This document shows positions 26,898 through 36,441 of a stretch of DNA of 64,000 nucleotides, in pieces. The DNA is from Sansalvadorimonas sp965243775 (GTDB taxonomy: Bacteria; Pseudomonadota; Gammaproteobacteria; Pseudomonadales; Endozoicomonadaceae): positions 62,001-126,000 of the forward strand of contig CBDEWF010000075.1 of assembly GCA_965243775.1 (NCBI GenBank). The letters run 5' to 3'. Every line of letters begins with the position of its first letter. Within the stretch, counting starts at the first letter, position 1. Both the position numbers and the translations under genes were made by a program. The notes beneath the pieces were generated by a model that had not been told where the DNA came from, made no database searches, and saw nothing but the letters and a program-made list of their open reading frames with translations.

Positions 26898-27524
26898 TTA
26901 CTTGGTACCGAAGATCTTGTCACCGGCATCACCAAGGCCGGGAAGGATGTAGCCTTGCTCGTTCAGACATTCATCCACAGAAGCTGTAAAGATTTCAACT
27001 TCAGGGTAAAGCTCATGAACCTTCTTGATACCTTCTGGTGCAGCTACCAGAACCAGAACCCGGATATGCTTGCAGCCTGCTTTTTTCAGCATATCGATTG
27101 TGGCAATCATGGTGCCACCAGTTGCCAGCATGGGGTCTACAACCAGCGCCATGCGCTCATCAATCTGCTTACACAGTTTCTCGAAATAGGGAACTGGCTC
27201 CAGGGTTTCTTCATCCCGGTACAGACCAACAACGCTGATACGGGCACTGGGAATCAGTTCCATAACGCCATCCAGCATACCCAGACCGGCCCGAAGAATC
27301 GGAACAACGGTAATTTTCTTGCCTTTCAGACGTTGAACCGTGATATCACTGTTCCAACCTTCGATGATGTGATCTTCCAGTTCAAGATCTTTGGTTGCCT
27401 CGTAAGTCAGCAGGGTACCGACTTCACTGGCCAGTGTACGGAATCCCTTGGTGCTGATATCTTTTTGTCGCATGAGACCCAGTTTGTGCTGGATCAGGGG
27501 GTGAGTAATTTCGCGAACGCTCAT
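26898..27524 (-). CDS. upp: Uracil phosphoribosyltransferase
   Basis: Upp makes UMP from uracil and PRPP. The 208-residue length and the sequence match the E. coli enzyme (TVVPILRAGLGMLDGV, EPVPYFEKLC). The PRPP loop is VVDPMLATGGTM at about 128-139, and the C-terminal uracil-binding segment is GYILPGLGDAGDKIFGTK. It is the first gene of an upp-uraA unit. Confidence 0.96.
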   Translation of the reverse strand: MSVREITHPLIQHKLGLMRQKDISTKGFRTLASEVGTLLTYEATKDLELEDHIIEGWNSDITVQRLKGKKITVVPILRAGLGMLDGVMELIPSARISVVGLYRDEETLEPVPYFEKLCKQIDERMALVVDPMLATGGTMIATIDMLKKAGCKHIRVLVLVAAPEGIKKVHELYPEVEIFTASVDECLNEQGYILPGLGDAGDKIFGTK

Positions 27525-27844
27525 TTAAGGCCTCTGAATTTAACTACTGCATACCACATGCAGCAGCTAATCAGGCATTGTAATTGGCCTGACCATTATC
27601 CTCCAAGTAGAAACATTAGAAATTTCCTAAGGAATTATCACAAGGGGCTCCAGTAAATCCATGAAACCTCTGTGTGTTCGCCGAAATATGCCCATGGCGG
27701 TTTGATTTCTCTGATTAACTAACACTGGCAATGCTTTCCTCAGACATGTATGTTTCATTCTTATTATTGATTTAGCGATGTGATTCACCCACATATCAAC
27801 AGCTGATCAATGTAATATTAATGGTTGAGGAGAGGCCTCCCCCC

Positions 27845-28402
27845 ATGTCCGTAGATCTGGACCATATCCAACAGGTCTTTGAAGAAGCTGACTGTCTTTA
27901 TACCCGGGAAGAGATTGATTCTGCCATTCGTAGAATGGCCAGTGAAATTACCGAGGTTTTAGCTGATAAAAACCCCTTGGTATTTGCTGTAATGAACGGC
28001 GGCCTGGTATTTTGCGGAAAGTTACTGACGCATCTGCACTTCCCACTGGAATCTTCCTATCTGCATGCGACCCGCTATCGCAACACCACCAGCGGTGGAG
28101 AGCTGGACTGGAAGGTCCCCCCCCTTCATGAGTTAAAGGATCGTACGATTCTGATTACTGATGATATTCTGGATGAAGGCCATACCCTGGCTGCTATTAT
28201 TGATTACTGCCGAGAAGCAGGAGCCAAAGAAGTCCTGACCGCAGTACTGGTTGACAAGATTCACAATCGCAAAGCTCGCCCCGGCCAGAAAAGCGACTTT
28301 ACCGGTCTTGAGTGCGAAGACCGCTACATCTTTGGTTATGGTATGGATTACCAGGGTTACTGGCGTAATGCCCCCGGTATTTATGCCCTGAAAGGACACT
28401 GA
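27845..28402 (+). CDS. hpt: Hypoxanthine-guanine phosphoribosyltransferase
   Basis: A type I phosphoribosyltransferase of 185 residues from the ATG at 27845, which has GAGGAGAGG at good spacing; an ATG at 27821 would add eight residues. The PRPP motif is ILITDDILDEGHTL (about 102-115). FAVMNGGLVFCGKLL and the C-terminal YIFGYGMDYQGYWRN fit the HPRT branch (purine-base salvage to IMP or GMP) rather than xanthine-specific Gpt. It is divergent from upp, with about 300 bp between them and no other gene. Confidence 0.9.
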   Translation: MSVDLDHIQQVFEEADCLYTREEIDSAIRRMASEITEVLADKNPLVFAVMNGGLVFCGKLLTHLHFPLESSYLHATRYRNTTSGGELDWKVPPLHELKDRTILITDDILDEGHTLAAIIDYCREAGAKEVLTAVLVDKIHNRKARPGQKSDFTGLECEDRYIFGYGMDYQGYWRNAPGIYALKGH

Positions 28403-28435
28403 TCCTGCAAGAGACCAGGCCTGAAAGCTGAAAAA

Positions 28436-28475
28436 GTTACAGGACGACGTTTGTCGTTCTGTAACATGAAAATTT
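28436..28475. terminator. hpt terminator
   Basis: GTTACAGGACGAC pairs with GTCGTTCTGTAAC (one G-U) and is followed by ATGAAAATTTTTTT. It also separates hpt from the convergent orphan gene. Confidence 0.85.
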
Positions 28476-28492
28476 TTTTCGCGTCAGAATGT

Positions 28493-30268
28493 CTACTTGA
28501 GCTTGCCAATCTCTTTGCGATCCTGCTTGTGTTGTTTCTTCCTTGCCTTAATTTGACGGCTATTCTCATCCAGCCTGTCCTGGACTCCTTCCAGCCGCTC
28601 CTCAAGCTCATCAATGACAGAAGAAGTGGGTTCTGAGACTTCAAACTCCTCAAGTTCCTGCTCCTTCAAATAGACTTCCTGCTCAAGCTCTGCCACTTTG
28701 GCTTCCAACTCTGCGACGGCCTTTTGAGTTTCAACCGTCAAACTGCTGATCTCTTTGACCAGGCGGTTATTCACATCCCTGGCCTTATCCAGACCTGCAG
28801 CGGCAGTAGCTTTATCTTCTTCACTTTGCGCTCGGGTAGCCTCCTTTTTATACTTGGCAACGGCCTTGCGGGTTTTAGCAAGATTCGCTCTCCTGCTGGT
28901 AACGGCTTCCGGCTCATTCTGGCTCTGGGCTTTAAGCTCCCTAACTGCATCTTTTAACTGCTTCTGGCTATCCTGCAACTGCTGTTTCAACTCTTTTCTC
29001 TGGCTTTCGATCTCCTCCTTAAACTGCTGCGTTTCACTCTTGAGCAGCTGCTTAATCTGATCGACCAGCCCTCCGATTTTTTTTCTCTCTTTCTGTAATT
29101 CCTTCATTTCACTGGCATACTCAGCTTTCTCAGCACTGGTTGCCTCTTTTTTTGCCGTTGATGACTGTTTGCCAATATCAGCCTTGAGTATTTTTTTCTC
29201 TTTTTTCAACTGACTGACCAGCTCTTGGTTATCCCGCTGCCCTTCCCGGATTTCATTTTCCTGCTGAAGAGCATACTCCAGGGCCACATCAATAGACTGT
29301 GCCCGGGTGACGTCATCTCCACCTATGAACACCTGCTCACCATCAGGAAAGGTCAGCGGCCCTTCAAAGGCGGATTGATGGAGAGTGGAAGGATCATCAA
29401 GGAGCTGAGTCAGGCGCTGATAATTCTCCCCTGCCGCTTCTGCCTGGGCACGACTGTCCTGATTATCACCAAGCAGCCCTTCCAGCCTTTGGGACTGCTT
29501 ACCTGCTTCTGCAACAACAGTTTTCAGAGAGACTGATGGCTGGGGAGGAACTGCCCTGGCACTACGACTGAGGATGGACTTGATATTGGGAAGACTGAAG
29601 TTTTTGACCCGATTAGGAATTAGCTTCTTGGCTTTATGGTAAACAGAAATACTACGATTTTTAAGGCTACGAAGCGTTGAGGTGCCTGCTGCCTTTAGTG
29701 TCTCCTTGGGATTGTGCCTGAGAGCAGAGGCTCCTCTTGCAACAGCTCCTCCCAGAGATGAAGCAGCCCCCCGGGCAGCCTGCAACTTCTCCTGTCCATA
29801 CTGCACAACACCATTAGCTACGGCCCAGGTTGTGTCAACTGGGTGGTGAATAAACTCCGAGCCGGCTTTTTTAGTCGAACTTCCCAGCTCCTTGGCACTA
29901 TGCCAAGCTGAACTGGCCTTTTCCTTTCCTGACTGGAGTTTTTTGGCTCCATAGTTATAGGCAGAAGAAGCGGCTTTCCCTGCACCTTTTTTGACCAGAG
30001 CTGCTCCTCGTCTTAACAACCCTGGCTTGTTACTTGAAACATCCCTGACACTACGACTGGAGAGGCTCCTGGCTTCTGGTTCAGACTCTAAAGATGACTG
30101 ATCCTGTTCCAGCTTGAGGCTGGTATCAGGTTCTACAGGAGTGGCTGTGCGATGGCTGTTGGAAAACCTGACACTGACTTTAGCTTCTTCAGTTTTCCCG
30201 GGACTGCGCTGCTCCAGCGCATCTACAGATACCGAGTCCCGCCTCTGAATACTTCCGCCAGATTCCAT
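28493..30268 (-). CDS. Coiled-coil protein with apolipoprotein-like amphipathic region
   Basis: A 591-residue orphan. Residues 1-85 are polar and disordered. Residues about 85-215 are rich in Ala, Lys, Gly and Ser and read as amphipathic 11-residue-type repeats (GAGKAASSAYNYGAKKLQSG, KEKASSAWHSAKELGSSTKK, GAASSLGGAVARGASALRHN), a pattern seen in lipid-surface-binding proteins such as perilipins and synucleins. From about 340 to the end it is a long coiled coil (QLKKEKKILKADIGKQ, ELEAKVAELEQEVYLKEQEL) with a strongly basic end. No signal peptide is seen. Function is unknown; binding to a membrane or lipid droplet is inferred. It is in the same orientation as the next orphan at 30484-32823. Confidence 0.75.
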   Translation of the reverse strand: MESGGSIQRRDSVSVDALEQRSPGKTEEAKVSVRFSNSHRTATPVEPDTSLKLEQDQSSLESEPEARSLSSRSVRDVSSNKPGLLRRGAALVKKGAGKAASSAYNYGAKKLQSGKEKASSAWHSAKELGSSTKKAGSEFIHHPVDTTWAVANGVVQYGQEKLQAARGAASSLGGAVARGASALRHNPKETLKAAGTSTLRSLKNRSISVYHKAKKLIPNRVKNFSLPNIKSILSRSARAVPPQPSVSLKTVVAEAGKQSQRLEGLLGDNQDSRAQAEAAGENYQRLTQLLDDPSTLHQSAFEGPLTFPDGEQVFIGGDDVTRAQSIDVALEYALQQENEIREGQRDNQELVSQLKKEKKILKADIGKQSSTAKKEATSAEKAEYASEMKELQKERKKIGGLVDQIKQLLKSETQQFKEEIESQRKELKQQLQDSQKQLKDAVRELKAQSQNEPEAVTSRRANLAKTRKAVAKYKKEATRAQSEEDKATAAAGLDKARDVNNRLVKEISSLTVETQKAVAELEAKVAELEQEVYLKEQELEEFEVSEPTSSVIDELEERLEGVQDRLDENSRQIKARKKQHKQDRKEIGKLK

Positions 30269-30483
30269 AAAGCGCCTGATTTGATATGCAGTGAATAGTA
30301 AATAGAACTCTATTCCCTCTGCTATCGGCCACTTCAGACGTCATCTTCGAGGCTTACAATATTTTGAATGAGCAGATTTTTACTCTTTATCCCTTAATAG
30401 AAAACGTCAGGAATCAGGCAGCTAACCAGACCACATCATCGCTGACCAATACTGCCTGAACCTGCTGAAATCTCACATTTTTA

Positions 30484-32823
30484 CTATTCTGTAGGCCACA
30501 ATTCCAGAGGCCAGGAGCGGGCAGATATCTTGGCTGGCACCCAGTTCTTAGGTGGTACCTCGTCATCCTTAATAAAAATTTCAGCTTCTTTGTCTCGATT
30601 TACAGAAGCAATCACAAGCAGTTGTTGAATCTGTTCTTCAAACTGTTTAATGAGTTCCTCTTGCGGATCTTGCTCTTGTTCTTTATCTGTTCTTTTCTTT
30701 TTCGTCTTCGGTGTCTTTTTACCATCTGCCTTCAATGCTAAGAACTTTTTCTTAAGTGCAGAGTACTTGTCAAATAGAACAGCCAGCTCTTCTGGAGTAA
30801 ACCAGGCATAAACCCCCTGTTCCTGGCCGAGAGAAGTAGACATACCGGGCCACAGGACATAGGGAGGGTTTAGCTTTTCACCTCCTGGATAACTTGATAC
30901 CCGTTGATGGATCAAATTACCCATAGCCAAATTCGTTGCGAAATTGTCATCTCCTACTTTTATCCTGATTGGTTCTTCCGGAATTAGAGGATCCGATGGT
31001 GCACCTTCAGGTCCTGCCAGTGTAATAACCACCTCAGGATTAACCACTTCAGCTTCTGTATTAAAACTGGAAAAATCCGCAGCCATTGTCATTACAAGAT
31101 ACTTATTCGGATCAATAACTAGCCTCCGTTGTCTTTTCCCTGGCACCAGATAAAAAGTAGCACCCATCCGTTTCAGCCTTTCATCTCTTTGTTCTTCTGT
31201 ACCCTCAGAAATCACATCTAGCTGAATAACCAGATTACCTTCTCTTTTTCTTCCCATCTCCCCCTTGGGATTCACGATATAAAACCGTCCCGGGTTACCA
31301 AGGTCAGGAAGATAACTATTATCTCTAGGCTTTTGCCCATTCACGCTTATCTTCTGAGTAAAATTTGGTTTATAGCTGAATAGACGATAAGCCAATACTT
31401 CCTTCAATTTGACAGGAGCAGACAAAAACCACTTCATCCACCCTACGTCAACATCCTCACCTTCCGGATAGTATGGCTTGGCTAAATCAGGAAGAGAGAT
31501 AATTTCATTGGTTTGATCTTGCTCATCACCTTCATCAGGCTTAACAATGGGTGAATCGTCATCTGGTTGCTCTAAAAGATCAGAGATTGTCTGCCTGGTT
31601 AGTGGCATTTTTGCTGCTGGGTTTGTTGTTACCTGCTTTGTTTTTTGTTCTTTTTTCTTGGGCTCATGTTTTTTCGAGTCCCCTTTAGATATTTCCAGTG
31701 CATTATAATTTTTTTCCTCAAGGACCTTCTTAACCACATTCCCTGCGATATTTTCAATCTCCTTTTCTGATTTCTCCTCTCCTGTCTGATCAATTTCTGC
31801 TATAAAATCTAAAGAATCAAAATACTGTTTAAATTGAACCCTCACCTCTTTACGCTCTGACTGAGATAGCTGCTTGGCTTCATCAGAATCAAAAACTGAC
31901 TCAGGAAAAGGTGGAATATGTTTTTGATCAAAAGGCTTTTTCTTATCCCCTAACGAAGCAACATCATCCTTATGCTGTTCATTTTTTTCCTTCGATGAGG
32001 AGTCAGCTTCAGACTCAGATTCCGAAGCGCCGCTCTCTCCCTCTACTACTCCAGTCTTTTGATCTCCTTTCTGATCATTTTCTTCCTGATTGTTTTCTCC
32101 CTGAGCATCCTCATCATTTACACTTTCTATCTGTTCCTCTTCCTTATCACTTCCCGACTCACTATCTCCCTCCTTTACAGGAGTCTTTGGTTTATGTGCA
32201 TTTTCAGTTTGCCGAGTCTTTGCACCTTTCCTTTTCTTGTCGTCTCCAGTCCCTTTTTTTGAAGGGTTTACAGTAATAATGCGATGTCTTGTTTGTCTAA
32301 TGATGGGTTCCACAATATCTTTTTTTCCATCTTCACTCTGAGCTGTTGACGAATCTACTGGCTGGGGCTCTTTATCCCCTTGATCTTCTTCCAAATCACT
32401 ACCGCCCCCCTCATCAGATTCCAAAACATCATCTTTGGTCTTGGCTACCTTACTACCCTGCTTCCGGGGAGTTGCAGTTTTTTTGCCCTTCTCTTCTAAA
32501 GTCGTATCTTTTTTTCGAGGTACTCTTCTTTTCTTTGGTTTTTTTGTCTCTCCAACGACTGACGAATGGGTTGTTGCATCACTCAGCTCTTCATCGCTGA
32601 CAGAAGCTATGATGTCCTTAGGTTCACTGCCTGAAACTACTGGCGGAGTTACCTGTTCATCATCATCCTCATCACCACCGTTCTGACCAACTTCAGCTAG
32701 AGGATGTTGAACTCCCCCAGTGTCATCACCTTTAGCACCGTTACCTTGCATACCGTTAGCCAGGTCAGCCATCATAAGCGATGCCAGCAATATTCCTGAC
32801 AGAAAAAGGAGTCTGTTCATCAT
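30484..32823 (-). CDS. Secreted low-complexity charged protein with SV40-like basic motif
   Basis: A 779-residue orphan. The N-terminus MNRLLFLSGILLASLMMAD is a Sec signal peptide, with cleavage likely near residue 24. Residues 25-440 are highly charged and low in complexity, with alternating acidic and lysine-rich runs; KKPKKRRVPRKK at 94-105 resembles a classical nuclear-localisation signal. From about 445 the sequence becomes globular (KPYYPEGEDVDVGWMKWF, GRFYIVNPKGEMG, VYAWFTPEELAVLFDKY) with no family I recognise, and ends in a helical Gln/Glu-rich segment. Export and then nuclear action in a host cell is a hypothesis only. Confidence 0.78.
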   Translation of the reverse strand: MMNRLLFLSGILLASLMMADLANGMQGNGAKGDDTGGVQHPLAEVGQNGGDEDDDEQVTPPVVSGSEPKDIIASVSDEELSDATTHSSVVGETKKPKKRRVPRKKDTTLEEKGKKTATPRKQGSKVAKTKDDVLESDEGGGSDLEEDQGDKEPQPVDSSTAQSEDGKKDIVEPIIRQTRHRIITVNPSKKGTGDDKKRKGAKTRQTENAHKPKTPVKEGDSESGSDKEEEQIESVNDEDAQGENNQEENDQKGDQKTGVVEGESGASESESEADSSSKEKNEQHKDDVASLGDKKKPFDQKHIPPFPESVFDSDEAKQLSQSERKEVRVQFKQYFDSLDFIAEIDQTGEEKSEKEIENIAGNVVKKVLEEKNYNALEISKGDSKKHEPKKKEQKTKQVTTNPAAKMPLTRQTISDLLEQPDDDSPIVKPDEGDEQDQTNEIISLPDLAKPYYPEGEDVDVGWMKWFLSAPVKLKEVLAYRLFSYKPNFTQKISVNGQKPRDNSYLPDLGNPGRFYIVNPKGEMGRKREGNLVIQLDVISEGTEEQRDERLKRMGATFYLVPGKRQRRLVIDPNKYLVMTMAADFSSFNTEAEVVNPEVVITLAGPEGAPSDPLIPEEPIRIKVGDDNFATNLAMGNLIHQRVSSYPGGEKLNPPYVLWPGMSTSLGQEQGVYAWFTPEELAVLFDKYSALKKKFLALKADGKKTPKTKKKRTDKEQEQDPQEELIKQFEEQIQQLLVIASVNRDKEAEIFIKDDEVPPKNWVPAKISARSWPLELWPTE

Positions 32824-32911
32824 AATTGCCTAAGACTTTTGGGAAACTGAAACGGTGTGGAGAGAAGCAGGAAATTCACCACGCTGGAAAGCACCAGCAT
32901 GTTATAGACCA

Positions 32912-32946
32912 AAAAAAAGAGACCATCGAATAATGGCCTCTTTTTT
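32912..32946 (-). terminator. mqo terminator
   Basis: AAGAG-A-CCAT pairs with ATGG-C-CTCTT around CGAATA, with A8 on one side and T6 on the other. On the minus strand it follows the mqo stop codon. Confidence 0.8.
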
Positions 32947-32961
32947 ATTACACGTCACTTG

Positions 32962-34299
32962 TCATGTATTAAGCAGATCCCGGCTGAAACCGACTTCATC
33001 AAATACACAACCGGTAAATTTTACGATCTCACGAAGATCATTCTCAGCATTTCCCAAGCAGCTGGTGCCACCAGGCGATGGCGTCATATTAAAAATGATT
33101 CCACTTCCCGGATTTATGCGGGCTTCACCCAGCAGCAGTTCCTTATTATCCTTATCAATCAACTGAGGGCGAATGCCACCATAACCTTTAGCAAAGCTGA
33201 CATCTTTTAGCTGCAGGGAAGGAATGATCTTCCGGGCATCCTTTAAAAACAGACGACGCCGTACCCAGGGTATTTCAAAAAGAAAATTCTTGAAGATATA
33301 GTTTCTGATATCAGCAACTTTAAACAGATCCCAGAACACCTTGAATACAGAACCATCCAGGCGCAGAACTTTAAAAAACTCAGGTATGGTACTGTTGTTA
33401 TAGCGTTCCAGCATTGGCAGCAGAAGTGCCGTTGGACCAAAGCGGGTTTTTCCCGGAACCAGAACATCTGGATCACCATGTATGGCTGCAAAAGGGAGCT
33501 TGTCGTTCTGAACGGTATAGACTTTGCCATTCAAAACCTGGGGAGTGAAATAAAAGCTGCCCGCCACTGGCAGGCAGGAGAAATTCAGGCCATATCCCAT
33601 CTGCTGAGCCAGAAGCAGGCTGTGGCCTCCCGCACAGACCACAACAAAACGGGCTCTTAGCTCACCCTTGTCTGTACAAACTCTGTGCACATCATCTTCT
33701 TTCTCAATGAACCGGACGCAGGTCTGCAGATGAATATCTATATCCTTGTCTGCCGCCCTGGCCTGTTGGACAAAGGACTTCGATAGAGCCATGTAATCAA
33801 CAGCGGTATAGTCATCTCTTATCGCCAGTGCCACCAGTTCTTCCGGCCGCTCACCTGCGTCAACCTGCACAACCCTGGGTTCAATCTCGGCAACCTGTTT
33901 CTTATCAAGCAGCTCCATTCCCGGATAGTGCTCCCGGAAAATCTCAAACCGCTGACGCAGGAATTCGCACTCTTCCTCTCCCACACCCAGTACCATCTTC
34001 GGATACTTGTAGATGATGTGATCACGCTCCTTAGCCGGCAGTGCCTTGGCATAATTGACCAGCATACTGGCCGTCCGCTTGACCTTTAGGGCTTTCTCAA
34101 GGGTGTAGTTGGTCTCAATGTCCCCACAGTGGATGGTCTGACTGTTATTACTGCTCTTGGAGTTTACAGTGGCAAAATCACTGTATTTTTCAACCAGGCC
34201 TATACGTCCAAGATCTGTGTAACGGGCCAGCTCATACAACAACGCAGTCCCCGAAACACCTCCTCCTACAATTAGCACGTCATAGGTCTTTTCCATCAT
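32962..34299 (-). CDS. mqo: Malate:quinone oxidoreductase
   Basis: A membrane-associated FAD enzyme that oxidises malate to oxaloacetate and passes electrons to quinone. The FAD-binding motif is DVLIVGGGVSGTALLYELA at residues 7-25. NSQTIHCGDIETNY and the C-terminal INMTPSPGGTSCLGNA-like segment (FNMTPSPGGTSC) are typical of Mqo. The 445-residue length places it with the shorter Mqo subgroup rather than the 500-plus residue form. It is monocistronic, with a terminator downstream. Confidence 0.88.
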   Translation of the reverse strand: MMEKTYDVLIVGGGVSGTALLYELARYTDLGRIGLVEKYSDFATVNSKSSNNSQTIHCGDIETNYTLEKALKVKRTASMLVNYAKALPAKERDHIIYKYPKMVLGVGEEECEFLRQRFEIFREHYPGMELLDKKQVAEIEPRVVQVDAGERPEELVALAIRDDYTAVDYMALSKSFVQQARAADKDIDIHLQTCVRFIEKEDDVHRVCTDKGELRARFVVVCAGGHSLLLAQQMGYGLNFSCLPVAGSFYFTPQVLNGKVYTVQNDKLPFAAIHGDPDVLVPGKTRFGPTALLLPMLERYNNSTIPEFFKVLRLDGSVFKVFWDLFKVADIRNYIFKNFLFEIPWVRRRLFLKDARKIIPSLQLKDVSFAKGYGGIRPQLIDKDNKELLLGEARINPGSGIIFNMTPSPGGTSCLGNAENDLREIVKFTGCVFDEVGFSRDLLNT

Positions 34300-34591
34300 G
34301 CTTTTGCTCTCTGCTTACGTCTCATGCCACAAACACCTGATATCAATACCAGCAATGACTGAAGACTGTTTTTCCCGCCTGGCCCTCTTTACCTTATTTT
34401 TGGTCGACCAGAACCATTTGCGGCGCATTATATAGGAAGTTGACCAGATTTATCCGGTTTGATTAAGTAAAAACCACTAACAGGATAACAAGAACAGCAA
34501 AAACAGGAAGTTACAAAGTATCGACTCTGCCAGAAAGACAGCGAGATTTAAAATCGAGAATAGAATGAAAAAAGATGAGAGATGAGGATAA

Positions 34592-34666
34592 TGGCTGGGG
34601 TGGCAGGATTCGAACCTGCGCATGACGGGATCAAAACCCGTTGCCTTACCGCTTGGCGACACCCCA
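34592..34666 (-). tRNA. tRNA-Gln (UUG), copy 2
   Basis: 75 nt including an encoded CCA. The anticodon loop TTTTGAT gives anticodon TTG; the T arm GGTTCGAATCC and the acceptor stem TGGGGTG/CACCCCA pair fully. It is the last gene of a Met-Gln-Met-Gln cluster. Confidence 0.96.
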
Positions 34667-34677
34667 GTAGAGAATCG

Positions 34678-34754
34678 TGGTAGCTAGGGGCAGATTCGAA
34701 CTGCCGACCCCAGCATTATGAGTGCTGTGCTCTAACCAACTGAGCTACCTAGCC
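34678..34754 (-). tRNA. tRNA-Met (CAU, elongator), copy 2
   Basis: 77 nt with an encoded CCA. The anticodon loop CTCATAA gives CAT. The D arm AGCTCAGTTGGTTAGAGC is that of elongator tRNA-Met, not the initiator. Confidence 0.93.
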
Positions 34755-34786
34755 ACGAAGAGATTCAGGTTTTCGGATGATGATTA

Positions 34787-34861
34787 TGGCTGGGGTGGCA
34801 GGATTCGAACCTGCGCATGACGGGATCAAAACCCGTTGCCTTACCGCTTGGCGACACCCCA
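34787..34861 (-). tRNA. tRNA-Gln (UUG), copy 1
   Basis: 75 nt, identical to the copy at 34592-34666. Anticodon TTG. Confidence 0.96.
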
Positions 34862-34884
34862 AACATTTTCTTGCGAAGTCATCA

Positions 34885-34961
34885 TGGTAGCTAGGGGCAG
34901 ATTCGAACTGCCGACCCCAGCATTATGAGTGCTGTGCTCTAACCAACTGAGCTACCTAGCC
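34885..34961 (-). tRNA. tRNA-Met (CAU, elongator), copy 1
   Basis: 77 nt, identical in the mature region to the copy at 34678-34754. First gene of the cluster. Confidence 0.93.
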
Positions 34962-34978
34962 CCGAAAACGTGATGCGC

Positions 34979-35007
34979 ATTCTCAGGATTTAGGCCCCAC
35001 CTGTCAA
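34979..35007 (-). promoter_or_regulatory. Sigma-70 promoter of the Met/Gln tRNA cluster
   Basis: On the minus strand TTGACA, a 17-bp spacer, GAGAAT, then a GC-rich discriminator (GCGC) of the kind found at stringently controlled stable-RNA promoters. It lies about 18 bp before the first tRNA-Met. Confidence 0.75.
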
Positions 35008-35289
35008 CACCTAACAGACAAAGATTCGCCGTGGAAAACCGTAATCATTCGTAACCTCACATTGACGATGGAGGAACAGAGTCTACTCTTGCTCGACACT
35101 GGTCAGGTGCCAAAGACGACTCCCAGGCCGCCCGCACCAGAGGCCAGCAATAAATAAATACAAGAGGTGTGAAGAAGGCGAGAAAACCCACATATGAAGT
35201 GTGGTCTTTCCCTGCTCTCCCCCTCATGCAGCCAACCGCGCACGCATCGAGCCCTTGAGCATTGCTCCAGAGATCCAGGAGAGAAGGCT
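35008..35289. other. Intergenic between tRNA promoter and secreted-protein gene
   Basis: No supported gene. The plus-strand frame of the next gene is open back to 35194, but coding there is unlikely. Confidence 0.4.
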
Positions 35290-36291
35290 ATGACTTTTAA
35301 GCAAGTACTGTTTATACAATCAATTAGGCAGACAATAACAACTACGGGCCTTGTGCTGGTGCCTCTTGTTCTGACGCCTCCAGCACTGGCAACTGCTGAA
35401 GCCAGCTTTGACAGCACGCTGGAGAATGAACCAGCGGTTCTGGTCGGAGATGCCACTGACAGCATGGAAAGCCGTATTGACTACGAACATATGGGTCTTT
35501 ACCAGCTAAAACAAAACCTTTATTACCACCCTTCACTTTACAGGGAACAGTCAGGCCAAGCCCCCCCCAAAGAGGCAACAGTGAAAGTCGTACACCATCA
35601 TGACCACTGGGGCTGGGGTTATGGCTCTCCCTATTGGGGCTGGGACTCTCCTTACTACGACAACAGCAGCAGATCTTCAGATTCTTTTACCGAGAGAGTG
35701 GGAAAAGGTGTGAAATCTGTAGCCGTACTTGCCACCGTTGTGAGCATTGTTTATGGCGGATACAAGATGTTTACCCTGGCATGGCCATTCGTTGGAGCTG
35801 CCAGCCTGACGGCAATTGAGCTGCCAGCCAACTCCCCCTGGAGAATTACCGGCTACAAGGTTGCCAAAGGCAAAGCTATTACTTACCGGCACTTTGAAGA
35901 TAATGAGGATGCGCAGGAAGCCGCCAGGGAAGGGGAGATGTTTGACCGCAAGAAAAACTCAGCCGGGCGCTTTCTGCTGGTTGACCAGGAAGACTGGTGG
36001 GGACTGACGGACACACCTGTGGATATTGATGTCACCTATACCCGTTCTCACAGCGACGGTGCTGACGAAAAGATCACCGTCAATTTCAGACGCTCTGTCA
36101 CCAACGGACTCAAGTCCGGAACTATCACAGCATCGATCATAAATTCAGCTCAAAAAACCGTTCTCAGGCATTCCTACAGCAATTCCATCAAAGCCTTCTA
36201 CCCGAACAACTTCCTGATGTTCGGCTGGAGCCGCTGGTATCACCAGCCGTCCCGCATAGTTATGGATTTCTACCCTGTAGCAACCTACTGA
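35290..36291 (+). CDS. Secreted protein with one membrane segment, function unknown
   Basis: From the ATG at 35290 (GGAGAG upstream) the product has 333 residues. A long signal peptide (about 1-36) ends near ALA. A His/Trp/Tyr/Gly-rich stretch at about 100-122 (VVHHHDHWGWGYGSPYWGWD) could bind metal. A hydrophobic segment follows at about 142-175 (VAVLATVVSIVYGGYKMFTL). The rest looks like a beta-rich domain (VDIDVTYTRSHSDGADEKITVNF). The family is not recognised. A hairpin follows the stop. Confidence 0.75.
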   Translation: MTFKQVLFIQSIRQTITTTGLVLVPLVLTPPALATAEASFDSTLENEPAVLVGDATDSMESRIDYEHMGLYQLKQNLYYHPSLYREQSGQAPPKEATVKVVHHHDHWGWGYGSPYWGWDSPYYDNSSRSSDSFTERVGKGVKSVAVLATVVSIVYGGYKMFTLAWPFVGAASLTAIELPANSPWRITGYKVAKGKAITYRHFEDNEDAQEAAREGEMFDRKKNSAGRFLLVDQEDWWGLTDTPVDIDVTYTRSHSDGADEKITVNFRRSVTNGLKSGTITASIINSAQKTVLRHSYSNSIKAFYPNNFLMFGWSRWYHQPSRIVMDFYPVATY

Positions 36292-36302
36292 CGACCATAC
36301 CA

Positions 36303-36325
36303 GCCGGCTGTTACAATCAGCCGGC
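36303..36325 (+). terminator. Possible terminator hairpin
   Basis: GCCGGCTG, loop TTACAAT, CAGCCGGC. The stem is strong, but no T run follows, so it may be only a processing or pausing hairpin. Confidence 0.45.
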
Positions 36326-36441
36326 GAATCTCAAACAGCCATGAGCGGGCTTTACGCTCCATGGTAAAATAACTGCTTCATCACCCAAAAGTGCTGGAAA
36401 AGATATTTCCATCATAAACAACAAAAAAAGTGGTACCAGGC

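Noticed and set aside
26530..26952. Plus-strand frame in the upp-uraA gap
   Set aside because: Runs through a terminator hairpin and purine repeats and overlaps both flanking genes.
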